A stretch of 64,000 bases of DNA from CAZUGO01 sp964619935 (GTDB lineage Bacteria > Planctomycetota > Phycisphaerae > UBA1845 > CAIVHJ01), in contig CAZUGO010000062.1 in assembly GCA_964619935.1 (NCBI GenBank), positions 1-64,000 of the forward strand. Reading direction: 5' to 3'. How positions within the stretch are numbered: the stretch's first letter is position 1; each line of letters begins with the position of its first letter. Shown piece after piece: positions 1 to 7,111 of the stretch. The notes under the pieces are model-generated. The model had not been told where the DNA came from and did no database searches. It was given only the letters and a program-made list of their open reading frames with translations. A program made the translations under genes and the position numbers.

Positions 1-237
1 AGACTGACCCGGTCGACGAGCCGAAACGACCTGGCCCACGCCCACCCAGGACCCGTACGACTTGACCAAACGTCCTGTTCGACTTGCCAGACTGACCTGG
101 TCGACTTGCCGAAACGACCCGGTCGACTTGCCAGACTGACCTGGTCGACTTGCCGAAACGACCTGGTCGACTTGCCAGACTGACCTGGTCGACTTGCCGA
201 AACGACCCGGTCGACTGGTCAGAACGACCGTGTCGCC
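1..237. repeat. 22-bp-period tandem repeat array 1 (truncated by window start)
   Basis: Copies start every 22 bases at 11, 33, 55, 77, 99, 121, 143, 165, 187, 209 and 231. The core is GGTCGACTTGCC followed by one of two 8-base endings, GAAACGAC or AGACTGAC. The endings alternate: GAAACGAC-type at 11, 55, 99, 143 and 187, AGACTGAC-type at 77, 121 and 165. The true period is therefore 44 bp. Copies at both edges are degenerate but keep the 22-bp phase. Bases 1-10 match the end of an AGACTGAC unit, so the array continues leftwards. There are no spacers, so it is not CRISPR. It lies just past the 3' end of the minus-strand HD-domain gene. I see nothing recognisable at 238-337. A second array of the same family is at 27968-28130. 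Confidence 0.9.
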
Positions 238-337
238 TGAGGAAGTCGGCAGTGGTGTTCGAGCATTGCCGGCGTTGTGGTGCTGGGTGGTCGCACACAC
301 CCACGCTTCGCGTGAGCAGGCCCCCCGTGCGACTCAT

Positions 338-1078
338 TCATCCGGCGCGGGGTGCCGAGGGGGCGCGGGCCGCATCGTGCGACGCGCCCATGGCCTGGCG
401 CGGATCCAGAAGTCGGCAGATGTCCTCGCCATCCACATGGGACTCCAGGCCGGCCATGAATGCCGACAGGATTTCCAGCCGGCGACGGGCAATGGTCTGG
501 ACCGCCTCGAAGTGGAAGGCATCCTTGACCCGAGCATCCCAGAATGCGTATTCGCGCTGCCGCCGCCAGATGTCGAGCATGGCGTCGACCCCGCAACCGG
601 CGGCGCTCAACCTTCGAACCTGCTGCCAGAGCAGGAGCGGGCCGATGGTGTCCAGGTTGACCGCATCGGAAAGGATATGGGTGGCGTTGCCGGCACTGCC
701 GCGGCGGCCGGCGTTGCGGATCAGGTGGCACACCTCGGCGAGCCGCCTGCTCGGGACCAGCGGGCACAAGGCCGTCTCGGTGTGGGCGGCCGCCAGTTCG
801 CGCTGCAGGTCGGTCAGCGAGCGGCCCAGGAACTCACTGCGCCGCAGCACGCCAGCCTGATACTGCACCACCCAGCCGCTGGCCTGATAGAGGGCCGCTG
901 CGGTCAGCACATCGCGATCGAGTTCGGCGTCGTCGCGACCGATCTGCTGGATGAGCAACCCGACCGATCGGGCCACGCGGGCGGCGTGCTCCCACAGGAA
1001 CGAGTCAGGCTCGTTGTGCTCGGTCCGAACCGTCAGATCGGCCTGCGCCTGTCGCCAGATTGCGTCCATCTGAATCAT
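338..1078 (-). CDS. Degenerate HD-domain protein, function unknown
   Basis: A 246-residue protein. Its N-terminal part resembles the HD phosphohydrolase fold: LWEH-like FLWEHAARVARSV, then AALYQASGW where active families have a LLHDAG-type His-Asp pair, then SDAVNLDTIG resembling the later conserved Asp helix. The central His-Asp pair appears to be replaced by Tyr-Gln, so metal-dependent hydrolysis is doubtful. The second half is helical with no motif I recognise. The start at 1078 (MIQMDAIW) is preferred over the longer frame because GGAAAG lies about 8 bases upstream. It lies 208 bp beyond the end of mqnC on the same strand, so it may or may not share that transcript. The fold assignment is inference from pattern only. 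Confidence 0.7.
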   Translation of the reverse strand: MIQMDAIWRQAQADLTVRTEHNEPDSFLWEHAARVARSVGLLIQQIGRDDAELDRDVLTAAALYQASGWVVQYQAGVLRRSEFLGRSLTDLQRELAAAHTETALCPLVPSRRLAEVCHLIRNAGRRGSAGNATHILSDAVNLDTIGPLLLWQQVRRLSAAGCGVDAMLDIWRRQREYAFWDARVKDAFHFEAVQTIARRRLEILSAFMAGLESHVDGEDICRLLDPRQAMGASHDAARAPSAPRAG

Positions 1079-1286
1079 GCTGCCGCTTTCCGCCCGGCGG
1101 GTCCAACAGGACACCCCAGGTCCGAAGTTGCCGCCCGGCAGCGGATCTCTCTCCCTACCGTGCGCGGCGGTTCCGCTGGGCCCTCCAGGCCACCGCCGAA
1201 CCGCTGGGTCGCACCGTCCCCGCTACCACAGTAGCACAGAGCCGGGCGCGGATGCAGCTATCATTAGAATTGAATTCGAACCGGCC

Positions 1287-2435
1287 TCAATCGACCGGCT
1301 GGTAGTAGCAGTTGCGTTTTTGAGGGCGCCAACCGGCATCGCTGATAAGATGGCGAATCTCGGCCTCGTTAAGGCAGAAGAGGGTCCCGGCGGCAGAGAC
1401 CACATTTTCTTCCATCATCACCGAGCCCATGTCGTTGGCCCCGAAATACAGTGCCAGTTGGCCGATCTTCGGCCCCTGGGTCACCCAGCTCGATTGAATG
1501 TTGGGGATGTTGTCCAGGTAGACGCGCGAGACCGCCAGCATGCGAAGGTACTCGTGGGCTTCGGCGAGCACCAGGTGCTTGCCGTCGGGCACGGCGGGCT
1601 GGTCGGGCGGAAACTGGGCCACTCGACCCAGCGGGGTGTCGCCGGGCTGGAAGGTCCAGCAGATGTAGGCCGTGAAACCGCCGGTGTCGTCCTGCAGCTC
1701 GCGGATCAAGCGCAGGTGCTCGATGCGCTCCTCGACGGTCTCGATGTGCCCGAACATCATGGTGATGCTGGTGCGCATCCCGATGCCGTGGGCCTCGCGC
1801 ATGACCGTCAGGTACTCATCGGTGAGCGTCTTGCCCTGGCCGATACGCCGGCGCACTCGATCCGACAGGATTTCCCCGCCGCCGCCGGGGATGGTGTCCA
1901 GCCCGGCCTGCTGCAGGCGCAGCAGCACGTCGCGGACCGGCATGTCGAAGATCTGGTGGAAGGCCCAGATTTCCGGCGGGCTGAAGGCGTGGATGTGGAT
2001 CCCGGGATATTCGCGCTTGATAAAGCGCAGCAAGTCGAGATACCACTCGAACGGCAGCAGTTCGGCCGGCACCAGCCCGCCCTGCATCAGCACCTGGGTC
2101 CCGCCAATGGCGAGCAATTCTTCGATCTTCCGCCCGATGTGCTCCCGGCTGAGCACGTAGCCGTCCGGGAGATCCTTGCGGCCGCTGTTCATCCCGGGGG
2201 GGTCGGCTTTGAAGTTGCAGAAAATGCACTTGGCGGTGCAGTAGTTGGCGTAATTGATGTTGCGATCCACGACGTAGGTGCGGCAGTCTTCGGGGTGCAG
2301 CCGCAGGGTGACGTGGTGGGCCCGGCGGCCCAGGTCGTGGATCGAACACTCATGATACAGGTCCAGGGCCTCGGCTTCGGTGATCCGCGGCACGGTCGTG
2401 GTCGCGGGCCGGTGGATGTCAGTGTCGGCAACCAT
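1287..2435 (-). CDS. mqnC: Cyclic dehypoxanthinyl futalosine synthase (radical SAM), menaquinone synthesis
   Basis: A 382-residue radical SAM enzyme that cyclises dehypoxanthine futalosine in the futalosine pathway to menaquinone. The CxxxCxxC cluster motif is visible as NYCTAKCIFCNF. Family sequences follow: GGTQVLMQGG, HAFSPPEIW, DTIPGGGGEILSD, SITMMFGHIET and TGGFTAYICW. The GGGGEIL and TMMFGHIET stretches fit MqnC better than the related aminofutalosine synthase MqnE. The ATG at 2435 (MVADTDIH) is preferred. It overlaps the 3' end of mqnA by 17 bases, which suggests translational coupling. The other pathway genes (mqnB, mqnD, mqnE) are not in the window. Confidence 0.93.
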   Translation of the reverse strand: MVADTDIHRPATTTVPRITEAEALDLYHECSIHDLGRRAHHVTLRLHPEDCRTYVVDRNINYANYCTAKCIFCNFKADPPGMNSGRKDLPDGYVLSREHIGRKIEELLAIGGTQVLMQGGLVPAELLPFEWYLDLLRFIKREYPGIHIHAFSPPEIWAFHQIFDMPVRDVLLRLQQAGLDTIPGGGGEILSDRVRRRIGQGKTLTDEYLTVMREAHGIGMRTSITMMFGHIETVEERIEHLRLIRELQDDTGGFTAYICWTFQPGDTPLGRVAQFPPDQPAVPDGKHLVLAEAHEYLRMLAVSRVYLDNIPNIQSSWVTQGPKIGQLALYFGANDMGSVMMEENVVSAAGTLFCLNEAEIRHLISDAGWRPQKRNCYYQPVD

Positions 2436-3243
2436 CAGCGATCTGCAGCTCCGTTTCGGTAACCAGGTCATTTGCCCGGGCCAGGTCCAGAAACCGGATC
2501 ATGCCCTCGACATGTTTGTCGGACAGGCCGAAGCGCAGATACCGTTGCAGGTACTGCTGGGCCAGGGCGACGGGCCAGCCGTGGGCCGGACCGTGTTCCA
2601 CGGCAATCTGGCCGGCCTGGCGGACGCCGCGGTCGCGGGCCCTGCTCAGCAGATTCCCCAGGCCCGGGTGGGCGGTCTGCCTGGGGGCGGCCCACACCGC
2701 GAATACGAAGGGCAGCCCGGTCCAGGTCTTCCAGGCGCCACCGAGGTCCACCTGGTAGCGGTATTGCCAGGCGTCGAAGGTCACCACTTTGTCCCCGATC
2801 AGGAGGACGGCCTGGGGTTCCGGGTCGGCGCTGTCGTCGCAAAAAGTGACCTGCCGCTGGAACAAGGCCGGCCACAGCAGTTTGGCCAGCACCACCGAGG
2901 TGTGGCTGTCGTGGTCGATTCGGATGGAGCGGATGTCTTGCGGCGGCACCTTCGAGAACACCCGCACGGTGAGGGTTTCGCCGTCGCTCCCGATGCAGGC
3001 GTCCGAGATGACCCGCAGATGACCGGGCGCCTGGAGCAGGTCGATCACCGGGATCAGGGCGGCATCGAACCGGCCGGCCAGCAGTTGGCCGCACAACCCG
3101 GAAGGCACGTCGAAGAACAGCCGCACCGACGGTTCGTCCTGCAACCCGCAAATCAGCGGCTTGGCGTTCAGATACGAGACCACTCCCAGGCGGGCGTATG
3201 ATTGACCCTCGGCGGTGTCATGATTATCGTGCCTGCAGCTCAT
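2419..3243 (-). CDS. mqnA: Chorismate dehydratase, first step of futalosine menaquinone pathway
   Basis: A 274-residue protein of the MqnA/MqnD periplasmic-binding-like family. RLGVVSYLNAKPL near residue 19, then FDVPSGLCGQLLAGRFDAALIP, match MqnA, which dehydrates chorismate to 3-enolpyruvyl-benzoate. It is followed by mqnC with a 17-base overlap. No Shine-Dalgarno sequence is visible before the ATG at 3243. Instead a consensus TATAAT box ends 8 bases upstream, so the mRNA may be leaderless. There is no other in-frame ATG before the conserved SYLNAKPL segment. Confidence 0.92.
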   Translation of the reverse strand: MSCRHDNHDTAEGQSYARLGVVSYLNAKPLICGLQDEPSVRLFFDVPSGLCGQLLAGRFDAALIPVIDLLQAPGHLRVISDACIGSDGETLTVRVFSKVPPQDIRSIRIDHDSHTSVVLAKLLWPALFQRQVTFCDDSADPEPQAVLLIGDKVVTFDAWQYRYQVDLGGAWKTWTGLPFVFAVWAAPRQTAHPGLGNLLSRARDRGVRQAGQIAVEHGPAHGWPVALAQQYLQRYLRFGLSDKHVEGMIRFLDLARANDLVTETELQIADGCRH

Positions 3244-3251
3244 GTGTGTGA

Positions 3252-3280
3252 ATTATAGGTCGACCGGCGTGATTCTCCAA
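3252..3280 (-). promoter_or_regulatory. Predicted promoter of mqnA-mqnC, probably leaderless
   Basis: On the minus strand TTGGAG (3280-3275), 17 bases, then TATAAT (3257-3252). Only 8 bases separate the -10 box from the mqnA ATG at 3243, so transcription should begin at or next to the start codon. The -10 box is perfect and the -35 box weak. Confidence 0.5.
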
Positions 3281-3342
3281 CCGGCCTCGCCGTGGGGGGC
3301 AGCGCGGTGCGGTGGGCGTCCGGCACTCTTGGAGGCGGCGGC

Positions 3343-3945
3343 ATGTCAGGCTTTCAAAAACTATGCATGGTCGTGATTTTGCCGGTCATCCCCGCCTGCC
3401 GCGGTGAGCCGTTCAACCGCGTGCTGGTGGTGGACTACCGGTCCCAGTCGGCGCCGCTGCATAGCTACGAGGATTTTGACGAGGCCTATTACGGCAGCGG
3501 TCCGGACGGCATGGTCGAGGTGGTGCTTCGCAAGCAGTCGCAGTCGGCCGCCCGGCCCACCGAGTCGATCGTCCAGATTGTCCACGTCCGGACTTTCTGG
3601 AAAGCCCAGCCGGGGCGCACCTATGCGGACGACACCATGATCAACGCCCATGTCAGCTACGTGATCTTCGACGGCGGGTCGGGCGTGGCCTACGACGGCG
3701 GCGGTTTTTTTCGCTACACCGAGGACTCCACCGACGGGGTGCTCACGGGAACGCTGACCGGCGGCGACCTGCAGCCTTTGCGAATCAACGGCACCGGGCT
3801 GCGGGTCTTCGATCGAGCCAGTATCTCCGGCCGCTTCAAAGCCTACCGCGATCGCCGGCGGGCTACGCGCATCGCCAATCATGTCAATCGGGCCCTGGGT
3901 CCGCCGCCGCGCTTTGAGGCCGACCGCGGCACGCCTGATTATTAG
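3343..3945 (+). CDS. Putative lipoprotein of unknown function
   Basis: A 200-residue protein. The start is set by GGAGG at 3331-3335, 7 bases before ATG 3343. The N-terminus is a short basic/hydrophobic signal (KLCMVVILPVIPAC) with Cys at residue 15 in a lipobox-like position. Pro at -2 is unusual, so lipidation is uncertain. The mature part is mostly polar beta-type sequence with FDGGSGVAYDGGGFFRY and no known enzymatic motif. The C-terminus is basic (YRDRRRATRIANHVNRAL). It is followed 182 bases later by the multihaem cytochrome gene on the same strand. I do not recognise the family. Confidence 0.75.
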   Translation: MSGFQKLCMVVILPVIPACRGEPFNRVLVVDYRSQSAPLHSYEDFDEAYYGSGPDGMVEVVLRKQSQSAARPTESIVQIVHVRTFWKAQPGRTYADDTMINAHVSYVIFDGGSGVAYDGGGFFRYTEDSTDGVLTGTLTGGDLQPLRINGTGLRVFDRASISGRFKAYRDRRRATRIANHVNRALGPPPRFEADRGTPDY

Positions 3946-3967
3946 ACGTGGGCCGGTTCTAATAGTC
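3937..3967 (+). terminator. AT-rich hairpin overlapping the lipoprotein stop codon
   Basis: GATTATTAGA (3937-3946, containing the TAG stop) can pair with TCTAATAGTC (3958-3967): ten pairs with one G-U, loop of 11 bases. It is followed by GCCGTTTTCGGC, a second small hairpin. There is no clear U tract, so termination is only a guess. Confidence 0.3.
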
Positions 3968-3989
3968 GCCGTTTTCGGCAGGCGCCGCG

Positions 3990-4018
3990 TTGATTCGGTG
4001 CTGTCCCTGAGCTAGCCT
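3990..4018 (+). promoter_or_regulatory. Predicted promoter of the multihaem cytochrome gene
   Basis: TTGATT (3990-3995), 17-base spacer, TAGCCT (4013-4018). The predicted start of transcription near 4025 would leave a leader of about 100 bases before the GTG at 4128. Confidence 0.4.
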
Positions 4019-4127
4019 TAACCAAGTGCACGCCCGACGCCTGGGGATTGCCCCGCCCCGCCCCGGCCCGCTTCCTGCGTCTGCACCGCTGGTTTCCGAA
4101 TGCCCCGACTGACAAGAGGACGTCTTT

Positions 4128-6038
4128 GTGTTGCGGATGTGCTTGACCAATGGAATCACCTGGACCGGGTTGATTGCCATGCTCGTGGGTCTGGGCCCGC
4201 GCGCGGCGTGGGCCGGGGCCGGGTTGCCGCTGCCCTCGACGCTGGAAGATTTCTTCCTGCCTGGAACCCAGCCGGATCCCGGGGGCACTGAACTGGCCGT
4301 GATCGAACCGTCCGGAAACTGTTCCGGTTGCCACGGCGGGTTCGTGGTCTTTGCCCTTCCGCTCGACGCAGAGCCGTACCGCAACTGGGCCGGCAGCATG
4401 ATGGCCCAGGCCGGTCGCGATCCGATCTTCCACGCCTGTCTGACGATCGCCAACCAGGACGCCGCCGACAGCGGCGACCTGTGCATCCGCTGTCACTCGC
4501 CTGCAGGTTGGCTGGGGGGGCGGTCCACCCCGACCGACGGTTCGGCGCTGGTCGCCGGAACCGCCGACTTTGACGGCGTGAATTGCCACTTCTGCCACCG
4601 CCTGGTCGATCCGGTGTACCAGGCCGGCGTCAGCCCGATCGAGGATCAGGCTATTCTGGACGACCTGGCCGGCGGCGGGCTGTTGCCGGGGCTTCCCGGC
4701 AACGGCCAGTACGTGCTGGACCCCGAGGACGTCCGCCGCGGGCCGTCGGATCCCGCCGACCCGAACGACACCTGGCCGTACAACCCGCACAACCCCGACC
4801 CCGTGATCATCTCACCGTTTCACAAGAAAGCCGAGCTGTGCGCCACCTGCCACGATGTCAGCAACCCGATGTTCGTGCGCCAGCCGAATGGCAACTACGC
4901 CGCCGACACCTTCGACCAGGCCCACCCGACGTTGGACAAGTACGACATGTTTCCCATCGAGCGGACCTACAGTGAGTGGTCCGCAAGCGCTTTTGCCGAC
5001 GGCGGTGTGCAGCTGGGTGGCCGCTTCGGCGGGAACCATCCGACCGGTGTCATGGCCACCTGCCAGGACTGCCACCTGCCCGACGCGGTCGGGCCCGGCT
5101 GCCGCGTTCCGGGATTCCCCGAGTTGGATCACATGCCGCAGCACGCCCTCAACGGCGGCAACACCTGGGTGCTCAGGGCCGTTCGCGCCCTTTATCCCGA
5201 CGCCGAGACCGGCCTGAGTGACGATATTCTGGCCGACGCTCAGAGCCGCGTGACCGGCATGCTGGAAAACGCGTCCGACCTGGAGTTGAGCCAGGTTGGC
5301 AATCGCCTGAACGTCAGGGTGGTCAACTTCAGCGGCCACAAGCTGCCGAGCGGCTATCCGGAAGGCCGCCGGATGTGGGTCAACCTGGCGTTTCGCGACG
5401 GCGAAGGTGTCTTGGTGGCCGAGCGCGGGGCCTACGACTTCTCCGAGGCCGACCTGACCACGACCGACACCAAGGTCTACGAAACCCGTCTGGGTCTGGA
5501 CGCCGAAATGGCCGCCATCAGCGGGTTGCCCGCGGGCGAGTCCTTCCACTTCGTGCTGAACAACAGCATCCTCAAGGACAATCGCATCCCGCCGATCGGT
5601 TTCAACAACGCTGCCTTCGAAGCGATTCAGGCCCAGCCGGTGGCTTACACCTATGCCGACGGCCAGTACTGGGACGACACCGAATACAGCATTCCCATGG
5701 GCGCCGTCGAGGCGACGGTCCGGGTGTACTACCAGAGTACTTCGAAGGAATATATCGAGTTCCTGCGGGACGAGAATCACACCAACGACCGCGGGCAGGT
5801 GGCCTACGACCAGTGGGTGCTGCACGGCAAGAGCGCCCCGGTCGTCATGGATGAATCGACGTTCGCGTTCGCTGCCTTCGAACCGGCCGACCTGAACAAC
5901 AACGGCGTGGTGAACGCTGCCGATCTGGCCGTGCTGCTGGGCAGTTGGGGGCCGTGTTCGGCATGCGCCCCCGACATCAACGGTGACGGCACGGTCAACG
6001 CCGCTGATCTGGCGATCCTGCTGGGGGCCTGGAGCTAG
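4128..6038 (+). CDS. Secreted multihaem c-type cytochrome with C-terminal dockerin-like repeats
   Basis: A 636-residue protein. GTG 4128 is chosen because GAGGA at 4115-4119 lies 8 bases upstream; ATG 4137 is the alternative. A signal peptide ends near AAWA (residues 26-29). Five haem-binding CxxCH motifs are at residues 65-69 (CSGCH), 119-123 (CIRCH), 153-157 (CHFCH), 238-242 (CATCH) and 312-316 (CQDCH), as in the cytochrome c554/nitrite-reductase-like group. The second half (about 400-580) is beta-rich without haem motifs. The last 50 residues are two dockerin-type EF-hand-like repeats (NNNGVVNAADLAVLLGSWG and INGDGTVNAADLAILLGAWS). Likely role: electron transfer outside the cytoplasmic membrane; the electron partner is unknown. 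Confidence 0.88.
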   Translation: MLRMCLTNGITWTGLIAMLVGLGPRAAWAGAGLPLPSTLEDFFLPGTQPDPGGTELAVIEPSGNCSGCHGGFVVFALPLDAEPYRNWAGSMMAQAGRDPIFHACLTIANQDAADSGDLCIRCHSPAGWLGGRSTPTDGSALVAGTADFDGVNCHFCHRLVDPVYQAGVSPIEDQAILDDLAGGGLLPGLPGNGQYVLDPEDVRRGPSDPADPNDTWPYNPHNPDPVIISPFHKKAELCATCHDVSNPMFVRQPNGNYAADTFDQAHPTLDKYDMFPIERTYSEWSASAFADGGVQLGGRFGGNHPTGVMATCQDCHLPDAVGPGCRVPGFPELDHMPQHALNGGNTWVLRAVRALYPDAETGLSDDILADAQSRVTGMLENASDLELSQVGNRLNVRVVNFSGHKLPSGYPEGRRMWVNLAFRDGEGVLVAERGAYDFSEADLTTTDTKVYETRLGLDAEMAAISGLPAGESFHFVLNNSILKDNRIPPIGFNNAAFEAIQAQPVAYTYADGQYWDDTEYSIPMGAVEATVRVYYQSTSKEYIEFLRDENHTNDRGQVAYDQWVLHGKSAPVVMDESTFAFAAFEPADLNNNGVVNAADLAVLLGSWGPCSACAPDINGDGTVNAADLAILLGAWS

Positions 6039-6055
6039 CGGCGGCTTCTCCGGCG

Positions 6056-7111
6056 TCAGCGCGGGCGCTCGGTAAACACCACGCTGCGCCTGCCGGCAGC
6101 GATGCGGCCGATGATCCGGGCGGCCACGCGCTTGGACTTGAACCGGGCGAGCACGGCTGCGACGCTGCCCGGGCGGACCACCAATACCATCCCGATGCCC
6201 AGGTTAAACACCCGAACCATTTCGCGGTCGGGGACCCCGAGCGACTCCAGGATGCCGAAGATGGCCGGGACCCGCCAACTGCCGCGCTCAATGACCGCCT
6301 GGCATCCGCTGGGGAGAATCCGGGGGACATTGCCGGGCAGCCCGCCGCCGGTGATGTGGGCGATTCCGGTGACGCCGTGATTGCGGCCGAGGACCTCGAG
6401 TACGGGGCGGACGTAAATGCGCGTCGGTCGAAGCAGCTCGGCGCCCAGGGTGCCGCGCAAGCCGGTCAGGCGGCTGGACAGGCGGTAGCCCTGGGTTTCG
6501 AAGAACACTTTGCGGACCAGGGAATAGCCATTGGAATGCAGCCCCGATGAGGCCAGCCCGATGATCCGATCGTCGGGCGCGATGGCGGCGCCGTGCACCA
6601 GGCGGTCGCCTTCGACCACGCCGACGGCGCACGCAGCCAGATCGAAGTCCCCGGGGCGATAGAGGCCGGGCATTTCGGCGGTCTCGCCGCCGAGCAGCGC
6701 ACAGCCGGCCTGGCGGCACCCGCGGGCAATGCCGCGGACGATGGCCGCGGTGTCTTTGGGGGTGTTGTGATGCACGGCCACGTAGTCGAGCAGGAACAGC
6801 GGTTCCGCGCCGCAGGTGATCAGGTCGTTGACGTTCATGGCCACCAGGTCGATGCCCACGGTATCCAGCACGCCGGCCTGGCGGGCGACCAGCACCTTGG
6901 TGCCGACACCGTCGCTGCAGCCGACCAGCACCGGATCGCGATAGCGCCGGCGGCCGTCGGTCAGGCGGAACAAGCCGGCAAATCCGTTCACGTTCGGGAT
7001 GACCCGCTGATCGCTGGTCGACCTCAGGCTGCGTTGAATCCGGCGGACCAATTCGTCGTTGGCCGAGAGCCCGACGCCGGCCGCTCGGTAGGTCATGGCG
7101 CGCGTCTTCAC
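6056..7111 (-). CDS. purM: Phosphoribosylformylglycinamidine cyclo-ligase (AIR synthetase)
   Basis: A 351-residue enzyme that makes aminoimidazole ribotide from FGAM and ATP in purine synthesis. Diagnostic sequences are SDGVGTKVLVA, NVNDLITCGAEPLFLLDY, LLGGETAEMPGLY and GIAHITGGGLPGNVPRIL. The GTG at 7111 shares a GTGA overlap with the purF stop codon, which suggests translational coupling. An ATG at 7096 (MTYRAAGVG) is an alternative start, and neither has a strong Shine-Dalgarno sequence. Length is normal for the family. It converges on the cytochrome gene with only 17 bases between the stops. Confidence 0.96.
   Translation of the reverse strand: MKTRAMTYRAAGVGLSANDELVRRIQRSLRSTSDQRVIPNVNGFAGLFRLTDGRRRYRDPVLVGCSDGVGTKVLVARQAGVLDTVGIDLVAMNVNDLITCGAEPLFLLDYVAVHHNTPKDTAAIVRGIARGCRQAGCALLGGETAEMPGLYRPGDFDLAACAVGVVEGDRLVHGAAIAPDDRIIGLASSGLHSNGYSLVRKVFFETQGYRLSSRLTGLRGTLGAELLRPTRIYVRPVLEVLGRNHGVTGIAHITGGGLPGNVPRILPSGCQAVIERGSWRVPAIFGILESLGVPDREMVRVFNLGIGMVLVVRPGSVAAVLARFKSKRVAARIIGRIAAGRRSVVFTERPR

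Noticed and set aside
1..237. CRISPR array
   Set aside because: Units follow each other directly every 22 bases with no unique spacers, and no cas genes are visible.
1287..2435. Aminofutalosine synthase (MqnE) instead of MqnC
   Set aside because: The GGGGEIL and TMMFGHIET stretches and position next to mqnA fit MqnC better, though a profile search would settle it.
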